Of a stretch of DNA of 6,570 nucleotides, positions 1 through 6,252 are shown piece after piece. Both the position numbers and the translations under genes were made by a program. How positions within the stretch are numbered: position 1 is the first letter of the stretch; each line of letters opens with the position of its first letter. Source of the DNA: Clostridia bacterium (lineage in GTDB: Bacteria; Bacillota; Clostridia; Oscillospirales; CAG-272); assembly GCA_029010655.1 (NCBI GenBank), contig JAQXKW010000242.1, positions 1-6,570 on the forward strand, given 5' to 3'. The notes below the pieces were generated by a model. That model did no database searches. It saw nothing but the letters and a program-made list of their open reading frames with translations, and had not been told where the DNA came from.

Positions 1-1
1 A

Positions 2-1129
2 AAGCTTAATGAAATGGGAATTGAGCACACCTGCTTCTTTGATGTGGCTCCCGACCCGACCCTTGAGTGCGCTGTGCGCGGTGCGGAGCAGATGAAGGCG
101 TTCAAGCCCGACTGCATTATCGCTCTGGGCGGCGGCTCTGCAATGGACGCAGGCAAGATTATGTGGGTGCTGTACGAGCATCCCGAAGCAGACTTTATGG
201 ATATGGCAATGCGCTTCTCCGACATACGCAAGCGTGTTTATACCTTCCCCAAAATGGGCGAAAAGGCATATTTCATCGCCGTACCCACCTCTGCCGGAAC
301 CGGCTCCGAGGTAACGCCCTTTGCGGTTATCACCGATGAAAAGACCGGTGTAAAATATCCTCTTGCGGACTATGAGCTTCTGCCCAACATGGCGATTATC
401 GACACCGATTTCCATATGTCTGCTCCCAAGGGACTTACCGCCGCATCGGGTATTGACGCCGTTACCCATGCTCTTGAAGCATATGCTTCCATGCTGGCTA
501 CTGACTACACGGACGGTCTTGCGCTGAAGGCTCTCAAAACCATATTCGAATATCTTCCCCGTGCATATGAGAACGGACAGACGGACGTGGAGGCAAGAGA
601 GAAAATGGCTAACGCCGCAACTATGGCAGGTATGGCGTTTGCAAACGCATTCCTGGGGGTGTGCCACTCCATGGCGCATAAGCTGGGAGCGTTCCACCAT
701 CTGCCTCACGGCGTGGCAAACGCACTTATGATAGACGAGGTGCTCCGCTTTAACGCCGCCGAGGTTCCCGCAAAAATGGGAACCTTCCCCCAGTACGACC
801 ATCCTCATACCCTTGCCCGTTATGCAGAGGTTGCGGACTATCTGGGCTTCGGCGGAAAGACCGACGAAAAGAAGCTTGAAAACCTTATTAAGGGACTTGA
901 CGAGCTGAAAGAGAAGGTTGGAATAAAGAAGACTATCAAGGATTACGGCATTGACGAAAAGGACTTCCTTGACCGCCTTGACGAAATGACGGAGCAGGCG
1001 TTTGACGACCAGTGCACCGGCGCCAACCCCCGTTACCCGCTTATGAGCGAGATAAAGCAGATGTATCTTAACGCATACTACGGAAAGACCTTTAAGGAAA
1101 CGGAAAAGCCCGGCAAGAATCAGCTTTGA
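2..1129 (+). CDS. adhE: AdhE-type iron-dependent alcohol dehydrogenase, C-terminal part (5' end outside window)
   Basis: This is the C-terminal alcohol dehydrogenase domain of a bifunctional acetaldehyde-CoA/alcohol dehydrogenase, which in the cytoplasm reduces acetyl-CoA via acetaldehyde to ethanol with NADH. The reading frame is open to the left edge (KLNE precedes the ATG at 14), so that ATG is internal and the gene is cut by the window. Counting from that Met, the nucleotide-binding loop GGGSAMDAGK is at residues 39-48 and PTSAGTGSE at 91-99. The iron ligands are D148, H152, H218 and H232. Their spacing (4, 66, 14) equals that of the E. coli AdhE ligands D653, H657, H723 and H737 as I recall them. 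The sequence GVCHSMAHKLGAFHHLPHG is typical of AdhE rather than of short single-domain alcohol dehydrogenases. The aldehyde dehydrogenase half is not in the window, so a stand-alone enzyme cannot be excluded. No terminator is seen before the next gene. Confidence 0.93.
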   Translation, partial: KLNEMGIEHTCFFDVAPDPTLECAVRGAEQMKAFKPDCIIALGGGSAMDAGKIMWVLYEHPEADFMDMAMRFSDIRKRVYTFPKMGEKAYFIAVPTSAGTGSEVTPFAVITDEKTGVKYPLADYELLPNMAIIDTDFHMSAPKGLTAASGIDAVTHALEAYASMLATDYTDGLALKALKTIFEYLPRAYENGQTDVEAREKMANAATMAGMAFANAFLGVCHSMAHKLGAFHHLPHGVANALMIDEVLRFNAAEVPAKMGTFPQYDHPHTLARYAEVADYLGFGGKTDEKKLENLIKGLDELKEKVGIKKTIKDYGIDEKDFLDRLDEMTEQAFDDQCTGANPRYPLMSEIKQMYLNAYYGKTFKETEKPGKNQL

Positions 1130-1150
1130 GAAAATATAACAAGAATTTTT

Positions 1151-1159
1151 GAGAGGTGG
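1151..1159 (+). promoter_or_regulatory. Ribosome binding site deciding the kinase start
   Basis: GAGAGGTGG lies four bases before the ATG at 1164 and matches the anti-Shine-Dalgarno complement. It overlaps an upstream in-frame TTG at 1149, which has no such site. It therefore supports the ATG at 1164 as the start. Confidence 0.75.
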
Positions 1160-1163
1160 CAAT

Positions 1164-1913
1164 ATGAAACTTGATAAAGTTATAGCTGTCAGAAACAAGA
1201 AAACCGTCTACCGCGACGGGGACAGATGTATTAAGGTGTTCAACGAGGACTATTCCAAGGCGGACGTGCTGAACGAGGCGCTCAATCAGGCGAGAGTAGA
1301 GACTACGGGACTTAATATTCCCAAAATTCTTGAGGTGTCCACATTGGACGGAAAATGGGTAATTGTTTCGGAATATATAGCCGGCAAAACCTTAGCCCAG
1401 CTTATGCAGGAAAATCCCGAAAAGACAGACGAATATCTGGAGCTGTTTGTGGACCTTCAGATAGACGTTCAGTCAAAGACCTGTCCCGGGCTTAACAAGC
1501 TAAAGGATAAAATGAACAGAAAAATCTCGGAAACTGACCTTGACGCTACCACAAGATATGACCTGCATACCCGTCTTGAGGGCATGCCCAAGCACAACAA
1601 GGTTTGCCACGGAGATTTTAACCCGTCCAATATAATAATAACCGACGACGGCAAGCCCTATATTTTAGACTGGGCTCATGCAACACAGGGCAATGCGTCC
1701 GCAGACGTGGCAAGAACATATCTTCTGTTCTGCCTTGCGGGGGACACGGAAACCGCTAATAAATATCTGAAGCTGTTCTGCAAAAAGAGTAATACGGCAA
1801 AGCAGTACGTTCAGAAGTGGATGCCCATAGTTGCCGCTTCCCAGTCCGTAAAGGGCAACGAGCATGAAAGAGAATTCCTGCTTTCATGGGTTGACGTTGT
1901 AGATTACGAATAA
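1164..1913 (+). CDS. Aminoglycoside-phosphotransferase-like small-molecule kinase, substrate unknown
   Basis: A 249-residue soluble protein with the eukaryotic-like kinase/APH fold. The visible motifs run in order. K24 in CIKVF is the probable ATP-anchoring lysine, and E38 in LNEAL is its likely helix-C glutamate. SEYIAGKTL at 69-77 looks like the hinge. HGDFNPSN at 149-156 is the catalytic loop, with D151 as base and N156 as metal ligand. ILDWAHA at 167-173 carries the second metal aspartate, D169. All residues needed for phosphotransfer are therefore present. From memory it resembles a family of paralogous Fibrobacter and Clostridia proteins catalogued as TIGR02172; this was not checked. 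The APH fold also covers kinases of sugars, choline, homoserine and antibiotics, so resistance should not be assumed. The gene sits 34 nt after adhE and 12 nt before the ferredoxin gene, with no terminator between, suggesting cotranscription. Confidence 0.82.
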   Translation: MKLDKVIAVRNKKTVYRDGDRCIKVFNEDYSKADVLNEALNQARVETTGLNIPKILEVSTLDGKWVIVSEYIAGKTLAQLMQENPEKTDEYLELFVDLQIDVQSKTCPGLNKLKDKMNRKISETDLDATTRYDLHTRLEGMPKHNKVCHGDFNPSNIIITDDGKPYILDWAHATQGNASADVARTYLLFCLAGDTETANKYLKLFCKKSNTAKQYVQKWMPIVAASQSVKGNEHEREFLLSWVDVVDYE

Positions 1914-1925
1914 GGAATTGCCGAA

Positions 1926-2165
1926 ATGAAAGTAACGGTATGTATAGGTAGCTCCTGCCATATAAAGGGCTCACGCCAGGTAGTGGAACAGCTTCAGCGC
2001 CTTGTGGCGGAAAACGGTCTTGACGATAAGGTGGAGCTGGGCGGCACCTTCTGCATGGGTCTGTGCAGACAGGGAATCTGCGTTACGGTGGACGGGGAGG
2101 TATTTTCCGTAACCCCCGAAACCGCAGAGACCTTCTTTCAGGAGAAGATTAAGGCAAGGCTGTAA
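1926..2165 (+). CDS. Small [2Fe-2S] ferredoxin of the thioredoxin-like (NuoE C-terminal) type
   Basis: A 79-residue protein made of a single thioredoxin-fold [2Fe-2S] domain, the type found in the NuoE/HydC subunits of complex I and of bifurcating hydrogenases. The four expected cluster ligands are visible as C6 and C11 (CIGSSC) and C43 and C47 (CMGLC), with an extra C52 (RQGIC). The N-terminal helical domain of full-length NuoE is missing, so this is a free-standing electron carrier. The ATG is preceded by AAGGA at 1912-1916, which overlaps the stop codon of the kinase gene and suggests translational coupling. Similar small proteins often sit beside clostridial [FeFe] hydrogenases; here the hydrogenase begins 47 nt downstream. 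A role as its redox partner is an inference from position, and no NADH-binding subunit (HydB/NuoF) is present in the window. Confidence 0.88.
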   Translation: MKVTVCIGSSCHIKGSRQVVEQLQRLVAENGLDDKVELGGTFCMGLCRQGICVTVDGEVFSVTPETAETFFQEKIKARL

Positions 2166-2212
2166 GGAAAAAACGCTGCGAAACGGATTTTTGCAATAAT
2201 CGGAAGAGAAAC

Positions 2213-3637
2213 ATGAGAAAATTCGACACAAAGGTACAACATCTGAAATATAAGGTGCTGCGCGAGGTTGCACGTCAGGCATGGAACGATACTCTCCTGC
2301 AGAATATTGTGGATATTCCCAAAACAATAGTCCCGGGCAAAACTCCCACCATGCGATGCTGTGTTTACAAGGAGCGGGCAATACTTGCGGAGCGTGTTAA
2401 AATTGCCATGGGCGGCAATAAAGATAACCCAAATGTTATCGAGGTTATCGATATTGCCTGCGACGAGTGCCCTGCGGCAGGCTATGAGGTTACGGATTCC
2501 TGCCGCGGGTGCCTTGCCCACCGATGCGAGGACGTTTGCAAAAGAGGAGCAATTTCCTTTGACTATAACCATGTGGCGCACATAGATAAATCCAAGTGCG
2601 TGGAGTGCGGACAGTGCGCTAAAGTTTGCCCCTATTCCGCTATCGTCAACCGCAAACGCCCCTGCCAGAAAGCATGTAAGGTAAAGGCGATTTCAATAAA
2701 CGACGACAATGCGGCGGCTGTTGATAACAGTAAATGTATTCAGTGCGGAGCATGCGTTTATCAGTGCCCCTTCGGCGCCATTACGGATAAGTCGTTTATA
2801 CTGAACGTAATCGACCTTATCAAAAAAAGCGGGAATAATACGAAATATAAGGTATATGCCTTAGTCGCCCCCTCCGTTTCCAGCCAGTTTACATATGCAA
2901 AGCTGGGTCAGGTGGTTTCGGGACTGAAGGAGCTGGGATTTTTCACCGTAATCGAAGCGGCTCTCGGCGCAGATATGGTAGCGCAGGCGGAGTCAAGGGA
3001 GCTTTTTGAAAAGGGCTTTTTAACCAGCTCCTGCTGCCCTGCCTTCGTGCAGTATATTAAATCGGCTTTCCCGGACCTTCTGCCGTATGTTTCCCATAAT
3101 CTTTCGCCTATGGCAACCCTTGCAAAATATATAAAGGAAACGGACGAAAATTCAAAGGTGGTATTTATCGGTCCCTGTACCGCGAAAAAAGCGGAGGTAC
3201 AGCTTGAAACGGTAAAGCCTTACGTGGACGCCGTTCTGACCTTTGAGGAATTGCAGGCGCTATACGACAGCAGGGATATTGATATTACCGTCCTTTCTGA
3301 GGACGTTCTGGAAAACGCCTCCTATTTCGGCAGAATTTTTGCCCGCTCCGGCGGACTTTGCGACGCCGTAGCCCAAGGGCTTAAAGAGCAAAATCTCGAT
3401 TTTGCGCTGAAAGCCGCCGCCTGCGACGGAATTGAGGAATGCCGGACGGCGCTTCTGAAAAAGAGCAAAAACGTGCTTGACGCCAATTTCATTGAGGGAA
3501 TGGCGTGCGTGGGCGGCTGTATCGGCGGCGCAGGCTGTCTCACCCACGGGGAGAAAAACAAAAGCGACGTGGATAAATACGGCAGAGAGGCGTTGGAAAA
3601 GACTATCGGCGACGCCGTGTCAATTCTTAAATATTAA
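2213..3637 (+). CDS. [FeFe] hydrogenase, group B-like, with N-terminal ferredoxin domains
   Basis: A 474-residue cytoplasmic iron-only hydrogenase that interconverts protons plus electrons and H2. The N-terminal part carries many cysteines. They are C83/C86, C97-C100-C105-C109 (CRGCLAHRCEDVC), a classical CxxCxxCxxxCP at 129-140, C151/C155 (RPCQKAC), and a second classical motif at 175-186. This suggests three to four [4Fe-4S] clusters. The H-cluster motifs follow: SCCPAF at 273-278 (ligand C275), GPCTAKK at 320-326 (C322) and MACVGGC at 430-436 (C432, C436). Aligned by eye to recalled C. pasteurianum CpI, the proton path is kept as C274, E260, E263 and S294, with K267 in place of an Arg. Gly at 320 replaces the L2-motif Met of group A, and with CCPAF this points to group B. 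GGAAG at 2202-2206 is the ribosome binding site. Maturases HydEFG are not in the window. Confidence 0.93.
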   Translation: MRKFDTKVQHLKYKVLREVARQAWNDTLLQNIVDIPKTIVPGKTPTMRCCVYKERAILAERVKIAMGGNKDNPNVIEVIDIACDECPAAGYEVTDSCRGCLAHRCEDVCKRGAISFDYNHVAHIDKSKCVECGQCAKVCPYSAIVNRKRPCQKACKVKAISINDDNAAAVDNSKCIQCGACVYQCPFGAITDKSFILNVIDLIKKSGNNTKYKVYALVAPSVSSQFTYAKLGQVVSGLKELGFFTVIEAALGADMVAQAESRELFEKGFLTSSCCPAFVQYIKSAFPDLLPYVSHNLSPMATLAKYIKETDENSKVVFIGPCTAKKAEVQLETVKPYVDAVLTFEELQALYDSRDIDITVLSEDVLENASYFGRIFARSGGLCDAVAQGLKEQNLDFALKAAACDGIEECRTALLKKSKNVLDANFIEGMACVGGCIGGAGCLTHGEKNKSDVDKYGREALEKTIGDAVSILKY

Positions 3638-3650
3638 AACCGTAAACCGA

Positions 3651-3680
3651 GGGGCTGTTTTAGCGACAGCCCCTTTAGTC
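3651..3680 (+). terminator. Intrinsic terminator of the hydrogenase operon
   Basis: GGGGCTGT (3651-3658) pairs perfectly with ACAGCCCC (3666-3673) around a 7-nt loop and is followed by TTTAGTCTTT. It lies 13 nt after the hydrogenase stop codon. The T tract is interrupted, which may explain the second terminator just downstream. Confidence 0.85.
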
Positions 3681-3699
3681 TTTCACTTTTTTGCATTTT

Positions 3700-3723
3700 C
3701 CGTGCCTTTCGGCACGGCTTTTT
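3700..3723 (+). terminator. Second, tandem intrinsic terminator
   Basis: CCGTGCC (3700-3706), loop TTTC, then GGCACGG (3711-3717) form a perfect 7-bp stem. It is followed by CTTTTT and, a few bases on, another run of six T. It acts as a backup stop for the hydrogenase operon and insulates the rny promoter 41 nt away. Confidence 0.82.
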
Positions 3724-3763
3724 GAAATTTTTTGTTAATTTGAAATTAAGGGGTATTTTCTAC

Positions 3764-3792
3764 TTGACACAAAAATGAAAATGATATACAAT
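3764..3792 (+). promoter_or_regulatory. Sigma-A type promoter of rny
   Basis: A perfect -35 box TTGACA (3764-3769) is separated by 17 bp from TACAAT (3787-3792), a five-of-six match to the -10 consensus. The surroundings are AT-rich. Transcription would start near 3799. An alternative -10, TATACA at 3785, would leave only a 15-bp spacer and is less likely. Confidence 0.82.
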
Positions 3793-3798
3793 TAATAA

Positions 3799-3935
3799 AG
3801 TGTAGTTCGTATTCCGGCAAGCTGCCGGATTTATATAGATTCAACTGAATAATATAAGTCACAGGCAGCCTCCTGCCGAAGTATGAGATTATAAAATGAA
3901 TTAATCTACTTACAAAAACTAAGAAGGAGGTTTAT
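3799..3935 (+). promoter_or_regulatory. Structured 5' leader of rny
   Basis: The predicted leader is about 136 nt. Hairpin 1 is CCGGCA (3814-3819), loop AGC, TGCCGG (3823-3828), extendable by one T-A pair. Hairpin 2 is GGCAG (3864-3868), loop CCTC, CTGCC (3873-3877). The loop and 3' arm of hairpin 2 contain CCTCCT (3869-3874), the exact complement of AGGAGG (3925-3930) in the rny ribosome binding site. Hairpin 2 and pairing with the ribosome binding site cannot form together, which would allow a switch. I could not match the leader to a known riboswitch class. The regulatory role is inferred from base complementarity only. Confidence 0.4.
3924..3930 (+). promoter_or_regulatory. Strong ribosome binding site of rny
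   Basis: AAGGAGG ends five bases before the ATG at 3936 and is a near-perfect match to the 16S rRNA 3' end. It fixes the rny start codon and is the target of the possible CCTCCT pairing upstream. Confidence 0.88.
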
Positions 3936-5501
3936 ATGCCCGTTTATTTGAGTGTTATAATTGCAGTTGTCGCACTGGCGGCGGGACTTGCTGTCGGCAT
4001 TTTCGTGGGTAAGGAATTACGCCGCAAGTTTGCCGAAAAGGAAATCGGTTCCGCAGAGCTTCAGGCAAAAAAGATAATCGCAGACGGTATGAATCAGGCA
4101 AAGGCCGACGCCGCCGCCGCAAAAAAAGAAGCGCTTATCGAAGCCAAAGAAGAAATGCTCCGTGCGAAAAACGAGTTTGAACAGGAAATCAAAGAACGCC
4201 GCTCAGAGCTTTCCCGTCAGGAACGCCGCGTCCAGACCAAGGAAGAAACCCTTGACCGTAAGACCGACGCTCTGGAGAAAAAGGAAGAGGCTCTGGCAAA
4301 AAAGGTTCAGGAAAACGAACAGCTCACCGAGGATCTTCAGAATCAGAAGACCGAGGCGAGAATGGCTCTTCAGAGAATTTCCGGCATGACCGCAGAGCAG
4401 GCACGCCAGAAGCTCATTGAAGATATGGTAGAGGAAGTCCGCCATGAGCAGGCTCGCCGCATGGCAGAGCTTGAAGCCGAATTTAAGGACGAGGCAGACG
4501 ATAAGGCACGCAATATTGTAGCTCTTGCAATTCAGCGCTGTGCCGCAGATCACGTGTCGGAGATTACGGTCTCCACGGTTACTCTCCCCTCTGAGGAAAT
4601 GAAGGGCCGTATTATCGGCCGTGAGGGACGGAACATCAGAACAATCGAAACTATGACGGGAGTCGATCTTATTATCGACGACACACCGGAGGCGATAACC
4701 ATTTCGTGCTTCGATCCCATCAGACGTGAGATTGCCCGTATCGCCCTTGAAAAGCTCATTTCCGACGGCAGAATTCATCCTACCCGTATTGAGGAAATGG
4801 TGGAGAAGGCAAAGCACGAGGTGGAGGTCTCCATTAAGAAGGCGGGAGACGCCGCAACCTTTGAAACAGGCATTCACGGTCTGAACGGCGAGCTTGTAAA
4901 GCTCCTCGGAAGACTGAAATACCGTACAAGCTACGGTCAGAATGTGCTCCGTCATTCCATCGAGGTATCTCTGCTTGCCGGCATTATCGCCGACGAGCTT
5001 GGTGTGGACTCCGTTCTTGCAAAGCGTGCGGGACTTCTCCATGATATAGGAAAAGCGCTTACCGCCGAGCAGGAGGGCTCTCATGTTCAGCTTGGCGTTG
5101 ATACCGCAAGGAAGTATAAGGAAGGAAAAGACGTTATTCACGCAATAGAAGCGCATCACGGCGATGTTGAGCCTCAGACCGTTACCGCCATGATAGTTCA
5201 GGCGGCTGACGCAATTTCTGCGGCACGTCCCGGCGCAAGACGTGAAAATCTGGAAAACTATATTAAGAGACTTACAAAGCTTGAGGAAATTGCAAAGAGC
5301 TTTGAGGGTGTTGAAAAATCCTTTGCCATTCAGGCAGGCCGTGAGGTTCGTATTATGGTCAAGCCCGAGGTGGTAACGGACGACAGAATGCCCCTTATCG
5401 CTCACGATATAGTTAAGAAAATCGAAGAAGAGCTGGAATATCCCGGACAGATAAAGGTAAATATCATCAGGGAGAGCCGCTCCGTCGATTATGCGAAGTA
5501 A
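3936..5501 (+). CDS. rny: Ribonuclease Y (membrane-anchored endoribonuclease)
   Basis: A 521-residue protein, essentially the same length as B. subtilis RNase Y (520 residues). This enzyme starts bulk mRNA decay and processes riboswitch and operon transcripts at the inner face of the membrane. Residues 4-25 form one hydrophobic transmembrane anchor. From about 30 to 200 there is a long charged coiled coil rich in Lys, Glu and Ala. A KH RNA-binding domain follows, with GRIIGREGRN at 224-233. The HD catalytic domain has H340 (LRHS), the signature HD pair H369-D370 in LLHDIGKA, H407-H408 (AHHGD) and D425 (AADAISAARPGARRE), giving a complete metal site. No domain is missing or broken. It is transcribed alone from its own promoter and stops at a strong terminator 4 nt after the stop codon. 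In many Firmicutes rny lies near recA/cinA; those genes are not seen here. Confidence 0.97.
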   Translation: MPVYLSVIIAVVALAAGLAVGIFVGKELRRKFAEKEIGSAELQAKKIIADGMNQAKADAAAAKKEALIEAKEEMLRAKNEFEQEIKERRSELSRQERRVQTKEETLDRKTDALEKKEEALAKKVQENEQLTEDLQNQKTEARMALQRISGMTAEQARQKLIEDMVEEVRHEQARRMAELEAEFKDEADDKARNIVALAIQRCAADHVSEITVSTVTLPSEEMKGRIIGREGRNIRTIETMTGVDLIIDDTPEAITISCFDPIRREIARIALEKLISDGRIHPTRIEEMVEKAKHEVEVSIKKAGDAATFETGIHGLNGELVKLLGRLKYRTSYGQNVLRHSIEVSLLAGIIADELGVDSVLAKRAGLLHDIGKALTAEQEGSHVQLGVDTARKYKEGKDVIHAIEAHHGDVEPQTVTAMIVQAADAISAARPGARRENLENYIKRLTKLEEIAKSFEGVEKSFAIQAGREVRIMVKPEVVTDDRMPLIAHDIVKKIEEELEYPGQIKVNIIRESRSVDYAK

Positions 5502-5505
5502 ATAG

Positions 5506-5542
5506 AAAAGACGGGCACCCGCATTTCGGGTGCCCGTCTTTT
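5506..5542. terminator. Bidirectional intrinsic terminator between convergent genes
   Basis: AAAAGACGGGCACCCG (5506-5521), a 5-nt loop, and CGGGTGCCCGTCTTTT (5527-5542) form a perfect 16-bp stem. The A run on the left arm becomes a U run in the minus-strand transcript. The hairpin can therefore end both rny and the converging DUF5662 transcript. Confidence 0.9.
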
Positions 5543-5544
5543 CA

Positions 5545-5572
5545 GCGGTTAGCAGTTAGCGGCTAGCGGATA
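5545..5572 (+). repeat. Heptamer tandem repeat array, left arm
   Basis: Four head-to-tail 7-bp units: GCGGTTA, GCAGTTA, GCGGCTA, GCGGATA, consensus GCGGYTA. The array begins three bases after the terminator stem, with A5544 before it. It is the inverted counterpart of the array at 5681-5715. Confidence 0.8.
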
Positions 5573-5680
5573 GTTGTTTTGGATTTAAGTTATGCTTTTT
5601 CATTTCAAAGATTAGCTGTAAAACAAGAAATATACAAACACAAAAGCAAAACAATATTAAGAAAGCAGTTACTGCATTTT
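5573..5680. other. AT-rich spacer between inverted heptamer arrays
   Basis: About 108 bp of A/T-rich DNA with no open reading frame, no convincing promoter and no RNA gene that I can recognise. A tiny hairpin GCAG-TTA-CTGC lies near its right end. Together with the flanking arrays it could be the core of a small non-autonomous element, but no transposase and no clear target duplication were found. Confidence 0.4.
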
Positions 5681-5715
5681 CAGTTGCTAGCTGCCAGCCG
5701 CTAGCCGCCAGCCGC
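5681..5715 (-). repeat. Heptamer tandem repeat array, right arm (inverted)
   Basis: Read on the minus strand from 5715 to 5681 there are five 7-bp units: GCGGCTG, GCGGCTA, GCGGCTG, GCAGCTA, GCAACTG. The array starts immediately after the DUF5662 stop codon (TGA at 5718-5716). It is the same repeat as the left arm in opposite orientation, so the two could fold into an imperfect stem of about 29 bp. Confidence 0.8.
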
Positions 5716-6252
5716 TCAATAACTATCATTATGCTTCATGTAGTCTTTAAGAAAAGCAAAAGTCTCACGCTCTCCTTTTTCCGCAAGCATAACAAGAAGC
5801 TTTTCCAGAAAATCGGAGGTTTCGGGGTGTATGGTTCGGTGGCTTCTGCCGTTTTGGAAATACTCAAGAGGGTCTGAGTCACGGTAGCTGTTTCCCTTGT
5901 ATATTTTGCTTGCGGCTACTCTGTCGCAGAACATTTCCGCAACAAAGCGCAGAGGCATTTTTACGGGGAGCACGGTTTTTGTCTCAAGATTGTAGTCCGT
6001 CCAGTATTCAAAATGGTGGCGGTTTCTGCCCTTGTGGTGAAGCCACGCTTCGGAGTAGCCTAAAACCTCACGCTCACGGGCGTTGGGGCTTCTCGTTCCC
6101 TGCCAGTACCTTGCCCCGTAGATAAACTCTCTTGGGGAGTATTTGGAAAGGTCGTGAAAAAGTCCCTGCCTGAGAATTCCCGCCTTTGCACAGTGGCGGA
6201 TAACGGCGTGGCGATGGCGTGTTATGGTTAAAAAGTGCTTTATGGGGTGCAT
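5716..6252 (-). CDS. DUF5662 family protein, probable HD-like metal-binding protein
   Basis: A 178-residue soluble protein with no signal peptide or membrane segment. It matches, from memory, the DUF5662 family common in gut Clostridia, with landmarks MHPIKHF at the start, LFHDLSKYSP at 31-40, GYSEAWLHHKGRN at 65-77, and IHPET at 141-145. The function is unknown. H33-D34, several paired histidines (H72/H73 and H79/H80) and D110 in the MFCDRVAASK helix are arranged as in HD-superfamily metal-dependent phosphohydrolases. A metal site is therefore an inference. AGGAG at 6264-6260 (minus strand) lies seven bases before the ATG. The start codon overlaps the stop of the upstream permease gene (TGATG), so the two are probably translationally coupled. 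The length agrees with the family and no damage is visible. Confidence 0.85.
   Translation of the reverse strand: MHPIKHFLTITRHRHAVIRHCAKAGILRQGLFHDLSKYSPREFIYGARYWQGTRSPNAREREVLGYSEAWLHHKGRNRHHFEYWTDYNLETKTVLPVKMPLRFVAEMFCDRVAASKIYKGNSYRDSDPLEYFQNGRSHRTIHPETSDFLEKLLVMLAEKGERETFAFLKDYMKHNDSY

Noticed and set aside
1149..1163. TTG start giving a kinase longer by five residues
   Set aside because: The ribosome binding site at 1151-1159 overlaps this start and is correctly spaced for the ATG at 1164.
1164..1913. Antibiotic resistance gene (aminoglycoside phosphotransferase)
   Set aside because: Only the general kinase fold is shared. The context is metabolic and no mobile element or resistance cassette is nearby, so a resistance label is not supported.
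2166..2212. Promoter or terminator between the ferredoxin and hydrogenase genes
   Set aside because: The A and T runs do not form a stable stem and no paired -35/-10 boxes with proper spacing were found.
1971..2581. Two overlapping minus-strand frames of 136 and 147 codons across the ferredoxin/hydrogenase junction
   Set aside because: They overlap well-supported genes on the plus strand, show no domain or ribosome binding site, and fit shadow frames.
3883..3902. Tiny upstream reading frames in the rny leader (ATG AGA TTA TAA and ATG AAT TAA)
   Set aside because: They are two to three codons long and have no ribosome binding site; such frames are expected by chance in AT-rich DNA.
4203..5405. 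400-codon open frame on the minus strand, antisense to rny
   Set aside because: It lies wholly inside rny, whose protein is complete and conserved. The antisense product is Cys/Leu/Asn-rich with no recognisable domain, and it arises from the codon bias of rny.
5545..5715. Possible CRISPR array
   Set aside because: The repeat units are only 7 bp, are directly adjacent without spacers, and are inverted between the two arms; no cas gene is nearby.
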